Assembly (NCBI GenBank): GCA_922989275.2
Contig: OV277862.1
Coordinates: forward strand, 65,299,832 to 65,363,831
Source: Gari tellinella
Lineage: Eukaryota > Mollusca > Bivalvia > Cardiida > Psammobiidae
Direction of reading: 5' to 3'
DNA length: 64,000 nt
Shown here: in pieces, positions 22,304 to 32,772 of the stretch
Layout of the letters: the number at the start of each line of letters is the position of its first letter
How positions within the stretch are numbered: the stretch's first letter is position 1
Notes under the pieces: generated by a model
Databases searched by the model: none
The model's input: only the letters and a program-made list of their open reading frames with translations
Told to the model about the DNA's origin: nothing
Position numbers and translations under genes: made by a program

Positions 22304-22580
22304 GTAACCCATTACTCCATGCTTAAACAGTTTATATTCAACTACTAGAATAAATAGTTCCACTTTATGCAGGCATTAAGTTAATATGCACAATAAGACG
22401 TGCATACAATTAATATGCACAATAGGAAAGAATTTCTTCATTCTAGCAGGTTGTAGCATAAAGCAGGCTGAAAGTAAGGCAGAATGATTTTGCCATAAGG
22501 CACATTCTGCTTTACCTTCAATTTGCTTTAAGTTGTCACCTGTTTTCAAAACTAGAAACAGATATGGACTTATAGGTCAA
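22304..22580 (+). mobile_element. Family A MITE, diverged ends
   Basis: Starts TAACCCATTACTCCATGC. A short internal duplication of TTAATATGCACAATA lies at 22380-22425. Hairpin at 22450-22534 has a 7 bp insertion beside the tip. Confidence 0.7.
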
Positions 22581-22694
22581 CCATTTCACTGCCATGATGT
22601 CAACTGCTTTAGACAATTATTGTCTACTTTAAGTCTTTTGTTTCTCAAATTTGAATTTTATGAAATTTGACTCAAAAAATGTAGAAATAAGGCT

Positions 22695-22790
22695 TAAAGA
22701 GTTTAGATCCTGATCAGACTGCGCAACATTACATTAGGATACTAACTGTTTGCAAATAACCATTGTACTCAGGGTAAGGCAGTGAAGGGA
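22695..22790. repeat. Family C1 remnant
   Basis: GTTTAGATCCTGATCAGACT ... GATACTAACTGTTTGC, then GGTAAGGCAGTGAAGGGATTAA, a decayed C1 right end. Confidence 0.5.
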
Positions 22791-22819
22791 TTAACAATTA
22801 TGGTATTCAAAAGATACTA

Positions 22820-23023
22820 CAGTAAAACCTCTCTATTACGACCACTAAATTTTGTTAATTATTAGGGTGTTTACAATAGGTGACTGCTTAAAGCAAGGTG
22901 ACAGTGAAACAGAAAGCTCCTTTAGGAGCTTTCTGTTTTCACTGTCTCCTTGCTTTAAGCTGCCACCTTTCTATTATATCAATTAGCCTTCGTTTTAGTG
23001 GTCGTAACAGCGAGGTTTTACTG
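22820..23023. mobile_element. Family D MITE, complete, upstream of exon 2
   Basis: TA|CAGTAAAACCTCTCTATTAC to GCGAGGTTTTACTG|TA with GACCACTAAA / TTTTAGTGGTC. Palindrome about 22887-22964 (GCTTAAAGCAAGGTGACAGT, tip GCTCCTTTAGGAGC). It ends 135 bp before exon 2. Confidence 0.9.
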
Positions 23024-23158
23024 TATTTGTTGGTGTGGATGATTTAATTTTTGTAGATCTGATGATGGTATGATGATGACGATAATGGTTGATCTAAATC
23101 ATCAGTGTACAAGCTTGTATAGATTTGTTCTTACATGTGTTTTATACTGTTTCTATAG

Positions 23159-23229
23159 TGAGACTGCTACTGCGGAGAAATGTAAACCCAGATGTAACAA
23201 ATGAAGATGGCTTGACGGCTCTACATCAG
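23159..23229 (+). CDS. PPP1R16A: PPP1R16-like exon 2 (end of ankyrin 1)
   Basis: Exon of 71 bp between acceptor TTTCTATAG and donor GTAAGA. Joined to the single base carried from exon 1 it gives residues 85-108, VRLLLRRNVNPDVTNEDG followed by LTALHQ. This completes ankyrin repeat 1 and opens repeat 2 (GLTALHQ), matching the family pattern NEDGLTALHQCC. It ends exactly between codons (phase 0). The exon is too short to show as a long open frame and was found by homology and splice-phase continuity. It lies between two family D elements: one ends 135 bp upstream and a truncated copy starts 26 bp downstream. Confidence 0.92.
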
Positions 23230-23254
23230 GTAAGAATCTAAAAGAAAGTTAATA

Positions 23255-23330
23255 CAGTAAAGCCTCTCTATTAAAAATGGTGACTGCTTTAAGAAAAGTG
23301 ACAGTAAAATAGAGAGATCCTTTATTGTAA
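23255..23330. mobile_element. Family D left-end fragment, downstream of exon 2
   Basis: TA|CAGTAAAGCCTCTCTATTA followed by TGACTGCTTTAAGAAAAGTG and a broken hairpin arm. It starts 26 bp past exon 2. Confidence 0.7.
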
Positions 23331-23637
23331 ATCAGTGCACAGTAGTTATAGGAGGCCTGCGAGGATTGTGTTGTCAAAAGTGAATGACAAGAGGTCTTAT
23401 TAGAGCCTCAATCTATTTACATCCAAATGTGTGTCTTCGTGTGCTTTCTGCATAATGTTTATTCTGCAGTAGGCCATGTATGTCTCATTGGTTCCTATTG
23501 ATCTCCAATCATGCATTGCTGCTTAATACCTGTTTGTTTGTTTGTACTACGTTGACATTAGATCAAACAGGTTGAAAACAATAAACATTATGATATAACA
23601 GTTACATATAATCTGATCATTTAATAACATAAATACA

Positions 23638-24758
23638 TTATGCTAGGTTCACACCAACGGCGCTTTGATGGCGCTTTAAAGCGGTGTGCAAAGCGGCACC
23701 AAAGCGTAACAAAGCTTGATTAAAGCGTCAGTGTTGTAATAGATCGTGGGAAAGCTTGGAGTAAAGCGGGACATTCGGCAAGAGCGCCCAATTTTTTTAA
23801 ACTGTTAAAAAATTTGGGCGCTCTGTCACGATTTGATTAAAGCGCCTAGAGCGTATCAAAGCTTAACAAAGCGTAACAAAGCTCAGCAAAGCTTGACTCA
23901 AAGCGTAGGAAAGCTGAACAGAGCTTGGTTCAAAGCGGGGACTCCATTCTTCACGGTCTGTCACCACTTGACACGCTTCGTTAAGATATCTCAAGATTTG
24001 TTACGATCTGGCATGAAGATTTGACACGAGGTCAGACGCTTTCATCAAGATATGACACGCTTTGTTACGATTTGTTACGTTTTCATGAAGGACTCTCATG
24101 ATTTCCCACGAATTGACACGCTTCGATCAAGGCTTGACACGTTTTGTTAGGCTTTGTTACGCTTGGCAAACTTCCTCACGCTCTCTCACGCTCTTTCACG
24201 CTTTCAAGGGCTAGGATGTAGTTATACAATTGGGAGACAAACATCATGTCTTCTTCAGATAGATAATGCTTTGGTACATCTGGAACTTCTGGATCTTGTT
24301 GTTTTGCCATCGTATACTTGAGTCAAATGTACAAAGATTTTGTGGTTCTACTGCATCGTTATATGGGCTCTGGATAAAAAGCGGCATTAAATCGGCGATC
24401 TTGACATTTTCCATTGCGTAGTAACAGAGCTGAACAGAGCGTACCAATACACAACAAAGCGCGATAACCGTATCAGAGCCTTATTTAAAGCGCCACAATC
24501 GCATCAAAGCGTGATAAAGCGTAATACAGCTTATAAAAGCGTGATTTCAAGCGCAACAAAGCCTGGTCAAAGCGGGATCAATGCGCGAGGAACCGTAACA
24601 AGTCGGGACATGATTCGCCCCAAAGCGGCAACCAATTCGTATCAGAGCTTATCAGACCGTAAGAGATCGTGATGCTTTTGGAAAAGTTAACGAAAATGAC
24701 GACGCTTTGCTCGCCGATTTAAAGCGCGGCATTCGCCGTTGGTGTGAACCTAGCATAA
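23638..24758. mobile_element. 1.1 kb word-array element with 25 bp perfect ends
   Basis: TTATGCTAGGTTCACACCAA plus CGGCG at left is inverted without mismatch at right (24734-24758). The interior is densely filled with short variants of AAAGCGTAACAAAGC, on the + strand at 23660-23940 and 24420-24730 and inverted (CACGCTTTGTTACG) at 23960-24200. A 40 bp palindrome lies at 23781-23823. Confidence 0.85.
24176..24310 (-). CDS. Possible captured coding fragment in word-array element
   Basis: On the - strand an ATG at 24310 with A at -3 opens a 44-codon frame beginning MAKQQDPEVPDVPKHYLSEE and continuing DMMFVSQLYNYILALES. It then enters the AAAGCG word region and stops. The composition looks protein-like and the acidic LSEED stretch differs from the word repeats, but I recognise no family. 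A competing 67-codon frame at 24244-24447 overlaps. It may be a captured first exon or coincidence. Confidence 0.3.
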   Translation of the reverse strand: MAKQQDPEVPDVPKHYLSEEDMMFVSQLYNYILALESVKERERA

Positions 24759-24857
24759 GTGTTTGATTTTTTTTCATTTACTTTTTATCTTTGAAGAAGG
24801 CCACAGGCCGAAACATGTAAGCAATAATAGAAACTTTTGTTCAATTTATGGGTTTTT

Positions 24858-25305
24858 TATGCCCCCGGCATCGACAGATGCGGGAGCATATAGTAATCGT
24901 CCTGTCCGTCCGTCCGTCCTTCTGTCCGTCCGTAACCAGGTTAAGTAGATTTTACCGTTTCGTCTAGCATCAACACCGCTTACTCCAATGCTTGGATACT
25001 TATACAGTTGTTGCCTTGGACCATTCCCTATCCACCAATATCACCCAACCATGATTTTGACCTTGACCTTGACCTAATTTGGACTTAGAATATTTTGAAT
25101 GGGCTATTTCTTGGTTAACTAGATTTTACCGTTTCGTCTAGCATCAACACTACTTACTAAAATGCTTCTATACTTATACAGTTATTGCCTTGGACCATTA
25201 CCAACCCACCAGTAATACCCAAGCTTAGTTTGACCTTGACCTTGACCTAATTTGGACTTAGAAAAGATTCAGAATATATTGTCAAGGATGCCACCGGGGG
25301 CATAA
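24858..25305. mobile_element. TTATGCCCCCGGCATC element
   Basis: TTATGCCCCCGGCATC at left, GATGCCACCGGGGGCATAA at right. The interior contains a TCCG microsatellite and two copies of a unit of about 170 bp starting AGATTTTACCGTTTCGTCTA (24948 and 25118) and ending TTGACCTTGACCTAATTTGG. A type I associate with bivalve genomes from general knowledge. Confidence 0.75.
24900..24935. repeat. (TCCG)n microsatellite
   Basis: CCTGTCCGTCCGTCCGTCC and following units in the GCCCCCGG element. Confidence 0.85.
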
Positions 25306-25623
25306 GCGTTTATTGAACGCAGTCTTGTTTCTGTTATAAATAAATATATTAGTGTTTAAGTATAAGCCATGAATGCTGAATTAATTGTATGCTGAATATA
25401 CAGTGAAAACATTCCTCCTACCCATTATGACTTGATTTCAATATTTGCGAACAGTATGGATTCAGAAAAACAAGTTTGACTTATATCTTTCTTTCAATGA
25501 TTTAAGAACTCATAAAACTCAAGTGTATGTAATTTGCAGTCAACAATCCTTCAATAGACCATGTTATGTCTAGAAAAGGGGTTTACCAGCCTTACAGTGT
25601 TGGGACCAAGGATGTTAATCCTT

Positions 25624-25693
25624 TGCAAACAGTGCAGATCCTGATCAGAGGGCTCCTTTAGGAGCCCTCTGATCAGGATCTGCACTGTTTGTC
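25624..25693. repeat. Family C2 palindrome, perfect
   Basis: GCAAACAGTGCAGATCCTGA inverted as TCAGGATCTGCACTGTTTG, tip GGGCTCCTTTAGGAGCCC. Confidence 0.9.
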
Positions 25694-26004
25694 ATATTTT
25701 AATTATATTGGATAAAAATAATCAGGACTAAAAGTAAACTTGTTATTTATTCAGAAATGGGAGAGTTCATTTGTTAATCATGGTTGAAAGGGTTAAGAGA
25801 GTCCATTATAAGGGTTAATATCAGTGCCACTAGTTATGTCACATTAAGGTAAAGAGAAACATGTTTTACTGCCAGATTATTCCTAAATCAATAGGGCCTG
25901 AGTACAATTTTATGATGTCAGTATAGTATGCTTTGTCCAGGACAAAACGACACACTCTCACGAACATGTCACTGGGGATATATTTTATGAATTGAGCTAT
26001 ATGG

Positions 26005-26177
26005 CAGAGCTCCAGATAAGGGGACTATTTCAAAAACTAAAATCTTTATTTCTGCTTTAAACCCTATGGTGTCACTACTCATTAGAATCGTCTCGAAGAG
26101 ACACCATAGGATTTAATGCTAAAATGAACGAAAAATGTTGGATTTGCTTCGTTTACTCCCTCTTATCTGGAGCCCTG
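26005..26177. mobile_element. Family B MITE, one hairpin arm shortened
   Basis: CAGAGCTCCAGATAAGGGG to CTTATCTGGAGCCCTG. The right half of the palindrome lacks the GATTCTAATGAGTAG segment. Confidence 0.85.
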
Positions 26178-26776
26178 TATAATATATGTTTTTACTCAAA
26201 AAAATGCTTATACTCATGAATAGAGGCTTCCTTATTGACATTGATTCCTTCACCAACCCTTATGTTCATTGAAAATGTATCAGGGTATAATATATTGGGT
26301 TTTTGTCTGTCTGCCATTTGACCTTTGTTTTAAATAAAATGTGATAAAGACTGATTAATACACACTCATAAAAAAAAATTAGTGCAAAGTTTTCAGTGTG
26401 ATATCAATACATGTGACAGCATTGCTCTTAAAAGGTCTTAACACCCTAAAAGCATAAGCTTGATAGGTGGTATTTTACCACAAACATAAACTTTTTAAAA
26501 ATATATTAAATTTATAAAATTCCAAGATATTCAGAGTCCATGTCTGCAGTAAAGGCAAGAAAGGGAAGCGGGTTTCTCAGAATCCATCTTGTTCAATTCA
26601 GACAATGATGTCAGTGGTGTTGTGATTTAAAGCAGAGACTTTCAAATGAGCTGTGAAGTATGTGTCTAATTGTGCATGTTTTTTGTGTGATTCAATTTAC
26701 TGGTGATGTCAGACAGGCTAATTCACTTTACAGACAGTGAATTTAGCAAAGATGAACTGCTGTCTCAGAGCCCTTT

Positions 26777-26866
26777 AATGAATGGACTGGGAAACATCTT
26801 TTACAATCAAATTTGGATTCAATGAATGGTCTGTGAATATTCTTTTACAATCAAATTTGGATTCAA
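26777..26866. repeat. 44 bp tandem duplication
   Basis: TCTTTTACAATCAAATTTGG is repeated, each copy preceded by an AATGAATGG variant. Confidence 0.8.
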
Positions 26867-26887
26867 ATTTTGAAGACAGATGACCAC

Positions 26888-27119
26888 TTAACCCTTAACC
26901 TCATAGCCTGTTTCGAGTTTTAAAGAAACATGATCACTTAAAGCAGGTTGAAGGCGCATTCTGCTTTACTTTCAGCCTTTCTTTAAGCCATTATCTGCTA
27001 GGATATAGAAAATATTTCTTATGATACATAATCATGACTGTATAAAATGGAACTATTTTCTTGAGTGGAGGAATAAGTTATCTGCGTCAAAAGGCGTATT
27101 TATGGGGGGAATGGGTTAA
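26888..27119 (-). mobile_element. Family A MITE, hairpin shortened
   Basis: TTAACCCTTAACCTCATAGC to TGGGGGGAATGGGTTAA; the left hairpin arm has lost about 18 bp. Confidence 0.8.
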
Positions 27120-27316
27120 AGCAGGTTGAAAGTATAGCTGATAAGGCACATTCTGAATGATTACTTTCAGACTACTTGAAGTAAGCTACTATCTGATTGG
27201 ATAAAGAATAAAGAAATAGTTCTTGTACATATTCATGACTGCATTAAATGAAACTATTATCTTTAGAAATAAATTAATGGTGGAAATAGGCACATTTATG
27301 GAGTAATGGTTTAAGC
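27116..27316 (-). mobile_element. Family A partial, sharing TTAA with the previous copy
   Basis: Begins in the hairpin (TTAAAGCAGGTTGAAAGT) right at the previous element's terminal TTAA and ends TATGGAGTAATGGTTTAA. Confidence 0.7.
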
Positions 27317-27622
27317 AGTAATCTGAGACTACTATATTACTGCATTGAGTAGTTACTGAACAATGAGTTTAACTCTGGGTCAGACAGACAAATTTGTTGG
27401 TTTTGATCAGTGTCTGGTATTTATTGCCAAAGTGATGGAAATTCTTACAAAATAATCTCACAAGACAAACAAGAGAAGAATCTCCTGGATCCAAATTATG
27501 CTTTGAATACTGTAGAAAGAATTGAGACATTTGCAAACAGTTAGCATCCAGGACAGGCCTCGCAACCACAGGACAATTATTTGTTACTACTGTAGTGATT
27601 CTGCATAATTATATACATTTAG

Positions 27623-27792
27623 CAGGGCTCCAGATAAGAGGGAGTTATTTCAACAAATCAAACATTTTCTCACTCATTTCAGCACCAAATCCTATGATGT
27701 TACTACTCATTAGAATTGTCTCAAAGAGACGATTCTAACGAGTAGTGACACCATAGGGTTTGATTCAGAAATAAAGATTTTAGTTTTAGCTT
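27623..27792. mobile_element. Family B MITE, right end lost
   Basis: CAGGGCTCCAGATAAGAGGG start and palindrome about 27690-27763; stops at TTTTAGTTTTAGC. Confidence 0.8.
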
Positions 27793-27929
27793 CGCTTTAA
27801 AGAGTCAAAATTCAGGTTTCAAGGAGAGGACATGTTGAGCAAATAAATTTTGTTTGTTTTTAAAGGTTAGGAGAAGACAATGAAGCTTGCAAGTTAATAA
27901 GTGTTTGGTACGGATACTAGTTAACTCTA

Positions 27930-28181
27930 TTAACCCATTACCCCACAAATATGCCTTTTTACGCCTCTAATTTATCCCTGCACTGAAGAAGATAGTTCCA
28001 ATTTATACAGTTTTGAATATTTAACATTAGCAATAATTTCTATATTCAAGCAGCAGGTAGGTTAAAGCAGGCTGAAAGTAAAGCAGAATGTGCATTAAGG
28101 AGCATTCTGCTTTACTTTCAACCTGCTTTAAGTTGTCACCTATCTTCAATACTAGAAACAGGCTATGGGGTAATGGGTTAA
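27930..28181 (+). mobile_element. Family A MITE, complete
   Basis: TTAACCCATTACCCCACAAA to TATGGGGTAATGGGTTAA with palindrome about 28063-28132. One of the best preserved copies. Confidence 0.9.
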
Positions 28182-28461
28182 CGCTGTAAACCTATATTGA
28201 ATACCTAAAATGCAAACAGTTTGAATCCAGATCAGGGGACTTTATGTGTAGCCGGTGTTGGATCCTAACACTTTGTCACTTTCATTGTGTATAAAGCAGA
28301 TTTAGAAACCACTTTCAATGAATTAGTAAACAACATTTACTCAGTGTTGACAGAGTTTAACCTTGGCTTGATTAATTGATTGTCATGTGCAATGAAGTTA
28401 ACCAGGGTTACTGTTAGGGCACTAGCTCAAGCCAACCTTTCCCCTTGTTTTCTAATTGATA

Positions 28462-28540
28462 GGTTATTGAAGAGCCAGTTGCATATAGAGATCTATGGTA
28501 GGCTTATTGAAGAGCTAATTGCATATAGAGATCTATGGTA
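28462..28540. repeat. About 39 bp tandem duplication
   Basis: GCATATAGAGATCTATGGTA is repeated, each time preceded by TTATTGAAGAGC. Confidence 0.85.
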
Positions 28541-28668
28541 GGTCACTGGTGGTCATAGTGGGCAAAAATAGGAAGAGTAGGATTGATGCTGTAAATGCTT
28601 TGACGCAAAGAAGTCACGTCTTTATTTCATAGCTCCATATAAGGAGATTATTTCTTACTCTGATATCC

Positions 28669-29840
28669 TTAACCCATTACCCCATAGCCAGTTTCTAGTT
28701 TTGAAGATAGGTGACCACTTAAAGCAGGTTGAAAGTAAAGCAGAATGCGCCTTAAGGCGCATTCTGCTTTGCTTTCAGCCTGCTTTAAGGGGGTAGGTGC
28801 ACCTTGGTAAAGTAAATACCAAATTCTTCAAACTTTGCATACTGATAGTAAAATTAGTTTCTATGACAAAACTGGTGAAAAAAGTGGGGGTACCGGACCT
28901 TTCTTTTTCACAATTTGAGATTTTTCAAGGCTACCCCCCTAAAATTGAAGCTTCATAAAAACTCCTACTTTTTTGTACTACGGTTTTTCAATCTTTATTT
29001 AAACAATCTATTTGTACCAAAAGTATCCTAATTTATATTACCATAGTAAGAATAAAGCCTGAAAATAATGTTTTTTCAAGATCCAAAATAAAAATATTTG
29101 ATTTCACCAGAAAGGAGTAAAATTTACCCCACCCACTTTTTTATAATGGGAGAATAAGGCACTGTGAAAATTGCCCTACAAATTGTAGCAAACTAAATAC
29201 CAAATTTTTTATTTGTTGTTTTTAGCCTTGCAAACAAAAAGTTTTAGTGAAATAGCAAATAAAAACACAGGGTCCCGTACCTTTTAAAAAAGATATAGAT
29301 CATTTTATCAAAAATATCCATTTTTTCTCATTTTTTCAATTTTTTGTGTACTTTTACCAAAAATATTTTTTTTCCAAAAAATTTCATTTTATCTATTGAG
29401 TTATCTATAATTTATACTAAAACTGTACTACCATGAAAATTTCATGCTTATATTCTGAGAAATTGAAATGAAATCGGATGTAACAAAATACAACCTACCT
29501 ATGAAAACAACTCCTTGTATGCTGTTAACTACGAATAGGACATAAAACTTAAAAAGTCCCTTCCGGAACGAAAATCTAATTTTTTCCCGGGAAAATAGTG
29601 TTTAATTACTGTATGCATTCACCAAAAATGAGTTCTTACCATTTTTTTGAAAACGAGTTCGTAAAATTTTTCGGAAATGTCATAATGCTCAAAAAGACAG
29701 GCCGACATCCTTAAGCTATTATCTGCTAGAATATAGAAACTATTTCTTATGATTCTTATTTGTGACAGTATAAATTGGAACTATTTTCTTCAGTAGAGGA
29801 ATAAAGTGAAGGCATTAAAAGGTGTCTTTATGGGGCATCG
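28669..29840 (-). mobile_element. Family A MITE split by a 922 bp TTAA insertion
   Basis: TTAACCCATTACCCCATAGC at left and a full palindrome at 28715-28788. After the insertion it continues TTAAGCTATTATCTGCTAG and ends TTTATGGGGCATCG without the last bases. Confidence 0.85.
28789..29710. mobile_element. 922 bp TTAA-flanked insertion
   Basis: TTAA at 28785-28788 and 29711-29714 bound sequence starting GGGGGTAGGTGCACC and ending AGGCCGACATCC. The host hairpin end CTTTAAGCT is reconstituted when it is removed. The ends are only weakly inverted (GG..GT..GG). The body is AT-rich with no supported coding frame. Confidence 0.75.
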
Positions 29841-29844
29841 AACC

Positions 29845-30198
29845 CTGTAAAAAAAAAAGAGTAAAGTACCAGTTAAAGTCTACTTTCAGTCCGAATGACC
29901 GCTCAGCCGACAGTACATTTACCCCCTGATCATTTAGCCATCTTGCTTACAATATTGAGCACTGCTAACATATGGCGCTAAAGCAGCCGCAGTACCGGCT
30001 CAGACCCTCACAGGTACCCATTTTAACCCCTGGGTGGAGAGGAGCAATTCGCGGTACATGTCTTGCTCAAGGACATTCCTGTACATCATCAGGGATTCGG
30101 AAAAATCCCCTAGTCAGACCGCTGGTCCGGCGGGGGATCGAACTCACGACCCCTGGTACCGTAGTCCAACAGTGTTACCACTGGACTACTACCGTTTG
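29845..30198 (-). mobile_element. tRNA-derived SINE-like unit
   Basis: On the - strand the head reads TAGTCCAGTGGTAACACTG (A-box-like), then GGTCGTGAGTTCGATCCCC (B box), typical of tRNA-derived SINE heads. The body includes CTTGCTCAAGGACA and AACCCCTGGGTGGAGAGGAG, familiar from molluscan repeats. An A-rich tract at 29850 marks the other end. Confidence 0.6.
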
Positions 30199-30440
30199 AA
30201 TTAGAATCATCTGAGGGACAATTGTAATGTTTTCTTATTTGATAGTTAATGAAAAGCCAATTGCACAAGTTTCCATATTAGTCAAGATACAAGACTGCAT
30301 CTTAACCCATTACCCCATAAATAAACCTTTTTACGCCTTTAATTTATTCCTACACTGAGGAAAATAGTTCCAATTTATACAGTTATGAATATGTAAGATA
30401 AGAACTATTTTCTATGTTATAGCAGCTGATAGCTTAAAGC

Positions 30441-30972
30441 GACTCGCAACCAGATGGTGCATTAAAAATAGTAATTTGTAAATATGTGTCAAACGCTTAT
30501 ATAAATGGTAAAGAATTAGTTATGGATAAGAAATTCTGTTTAAAAAAAATGAATTTCAATAAAAAAAAATATTGGTCTCTGGTGGGATTCGAACCCATGG
30601 CCCGGCATTGGCGGACAGAGGGCAAAATAGGGGAAACCGCTTAGACCAATGGACCACGGAACTATCCGTTTATCTCGGATCGATTTAACGTATTTCAATG
30701 TGTTGCGGTCGAAAGTGCATACAACTTCGTAATTCGGCTCGTGTTTATGTCTGAGCCCGTGTAGAGAAGCAACAGCAACAACTATACCGTCTACTAGTCG
30801 GTATAGAAAAACGATGGAAAATATCTAAAAATCTAAGATTCGGTGACGATTCTTGAGACTTTTTTTGGACTGATCATATTTTTTTAATGTCAGAAGCCAA
30901 ATAATGCCACAAATTTGCTTTTATTTGAGTATTTTATTTTATTTTGACAAGTACACCATCCGGTTGCGAGTC
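30441..30972. mobile_element. 532 bp element with GACTCGCAACC ends
   Basis: GACTCGCAACCAGATGG at left is inverted as CCATCCGGTTGCGAGTC at right. Host sequence CTTAAAGC / TTTAAAGC on the two sides suggests a target duplication of about 8 bp, compatible with a hAT-like mechanism (inference). Confidence 0.7.
30583..30666 (-). repeat. tRNA-like sequence within the 532 bp element
   Basis: On the - strand TCCGTGGTCCATTGGTCTAA resembles an A box and GGGTTCGAATCCCACCAGAG a B box. The middle is too long and irregular for a functional tRNA, so a SINE head or tRNA pseudogene is more likely. Confidence 0.45.
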
Positions 30973-31259
30973 GCTTTAAAGCAGGTTGGAAGTAAAGCAG
31001 AATGCGCCATAAGGCGCATTCTGCTTTACTTTCAACCTGCTTTAAGTGGTCACCTATTTTCAAAACTAGAATAAGGCTGTGGGGTAATGGGTTAAATGTA
31101 TCTATCTCTCATCTCAACTCCTGGTTCATCTGAAAAATGTGCTTCTGTGTTGACATGAAGCAGAAGATTATAGTGATTATGTTTGCAATAAAGGGGGTCC
31201 TTTTATAATGAAGAAGTAATCTTTTCTGAAAATTAATTACCCTTTACTTGCGACTTTGG

Positions 31260-31512
31260 TTAACCTTTTGCCCTGTGTACATGCCTTTATACACCTTTAA
31301 TTTATAGCTCCACTGAAGGAAATAGTTCCACTCTTTACAGTCATGAATATGAAGTATAAGAAATATATTCTATATCTAACAGGTGGTAGCTTAAAGCAGA
31401 CTGAAAGTAAAAGAAGAATGTACATTAAGGCACATTCTCCTTTAATTTCAACATCCTTTCAAGTGTCAACTGGGGTCAAAATTGGAAACAGATTTTGGTG
31501 TAAAGGGGTAAT
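31260..31512 (+). mobile_element. Family A MITE, imperfect hairpin
   Basis: TTAACCTTTTGCCCTG to GGTGTAAAGGGGTAA; the two hairpin arms have drifted apart (GTAAAAGAAGAATGTAC). Confidence 0.7.
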
Positions 31513-31871
31513 CTTTTTATCTGCAATTTTTTAACATTATAAGAATTAATTTTGGTGCACCCGATTCCTTGGTAAAAAAAAGATTAAAAAAAGTATTGAA
31601 GATCTTGTATTTTATTCAAGCAGTAATTTATTTGGACCTTATAGTGTTAGAATGCACCGCATTACTGCGAGTTGGAATATTCACTAGTATTTTAGCTAGA
31701 ATGAACAGATTGTGCACTTTTACTGGTGTGGAGATTACATTTGTTAAGAAAATTGCTTCTGATGACAAACTACATGGAACCAATTGTATTTTCTAGATAT
31801 AGATTTACAGCCACATTTGTAGCAAACAGACTCCTGAAATAAGATCTACTAACAATATTTAAGATAAGTAG

Positions 31872-31953
31872 TAGCTAAATGTAGGACAAAGGTAAAGCAG
31901 AAAGCTCCTGAAGGAGCTTTCTGCTTTACTTTGGTCCTGCATTAAGCAGTAAC
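31872..31953. repeat. Solo E-type hairpin
   Basis: TAGCTAAATGTAGGACAAAG inverted as CTTTGGTCCTGCATTAAGC, tip AAGCTCCTGAAGGAGCTT. Confidence 0.75.
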
Positions 31954-32221
31954 CTGTCTATATATAGAGATATGCATGCTTCCTTGAAGAATGGCCGTGC
32001 AGCACATGTTTTGACTGTAGTGAAGAAGGTCATGTTATATTGTTAGGGGAGAGTCATTTTGTTTCTCGTGTCCATCTACATATTCCCGTCTCAAATTGGC
32101 GAAGTCCAAGTTACCAAAGCTTACTTAATTCATTTTGTGCCTGGAATTGATGTTTACAGTGTAATATGATGGGTTTAACCCTTTCTCTCCCCCATATGAC
32201 TTGATTCCAATGTTTAAGACA

Positions 32222-32302
32222 TATGGTTACCTAAAGTAGTTTTGAAAGTAAAGCAGAAAGTTTTTTATGAGCTTGCTGCTGTACTTTTGGCTGCTTTGAG
32301 CC
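32222..32302. repeat. Solo E-type hairpin, decayed
   Basis: GGTTACCTAAAGTAGTTTTG ... TACTTTTGGCTGCTTTGAGC. Confidence 0.5.
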
Positions 32303-32414
32303 TCCACTTGTTGTGATGCAAATATATTTTTTGTGCGTCTCTTTCATAAAACGTAGAACATGAAATGACTGGCATTTCGTTAGGAATAGAATACATAAGG
32401 CATCAAAATGCATT

Positions 32415-32690
32415 TTTGTGACAGAGACTTCATATTTGGCATTAGTTCTCCACTCATTTAAGAACCACTCGAGCACAGTGCAACTTTGGTCATGCATGAA
32501 CAAGGTCAAGGTTATTTAGAGGTCAAATAGACTTCATTTAACATAGGCCATAACTTTAAATTGCATGTGATAGAAACTTCATATTAGGCATGAGCACTCC
32601 GCTCAAGACATCCATTGAGCTCAGTGCAAGTGGGGCTACCGGTATATTAGATGAAGGTCAAGGTCACATAGAGGTCATAGTTACATCAAG
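32415..32690. repeat. Two copies of a TCAAGGTCA-bearing repeat
   Basis: GAGACTTCATATTTGGCATT ... AACAAGGTCAAGGTTATTTA at 32420 and GAAACTTCATATTAGGCATG ... GAAGGTCAAGGTCACATAG at 32571 are about 150 bp apart. A related piece lies at 38150-38260. Confidence 0.6.
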
Positions 32691-32772
32691 GAGCATATTG
32701 CTTCAAAATCTCATCTTGTTTGACTATTTATGGCACACACTAGGGGTCAATGGGTTAAGTAACTTCTCTGTC

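Larger units (their letters stand above)
18909..23158 (+). other. PPP1R16A: Intron 1 of the PPP1R16-like gene
   Basis: Intron of 4.25 kb, GT...AG. It begins with a family B element 18 bp after the donor, then a family A element split by a 1.6 kb insertion, a family C2 palindrome, further A and B copies, and a complete family D element close to exon 2. Almost no unique sequence remains. Confidence 0.88.
30303..31095 (+). mobile_element. Family A MITE split by a 532 bp element
   Basis: TTAACCCATTACCCCATAAA to TGTGGGGTAATGGGTTAA. The arm stops at ATAGCTTAAAGC (30440) and resumes GCTTTAAAGCAGGTTGG (30973). Confidence 0.85.
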
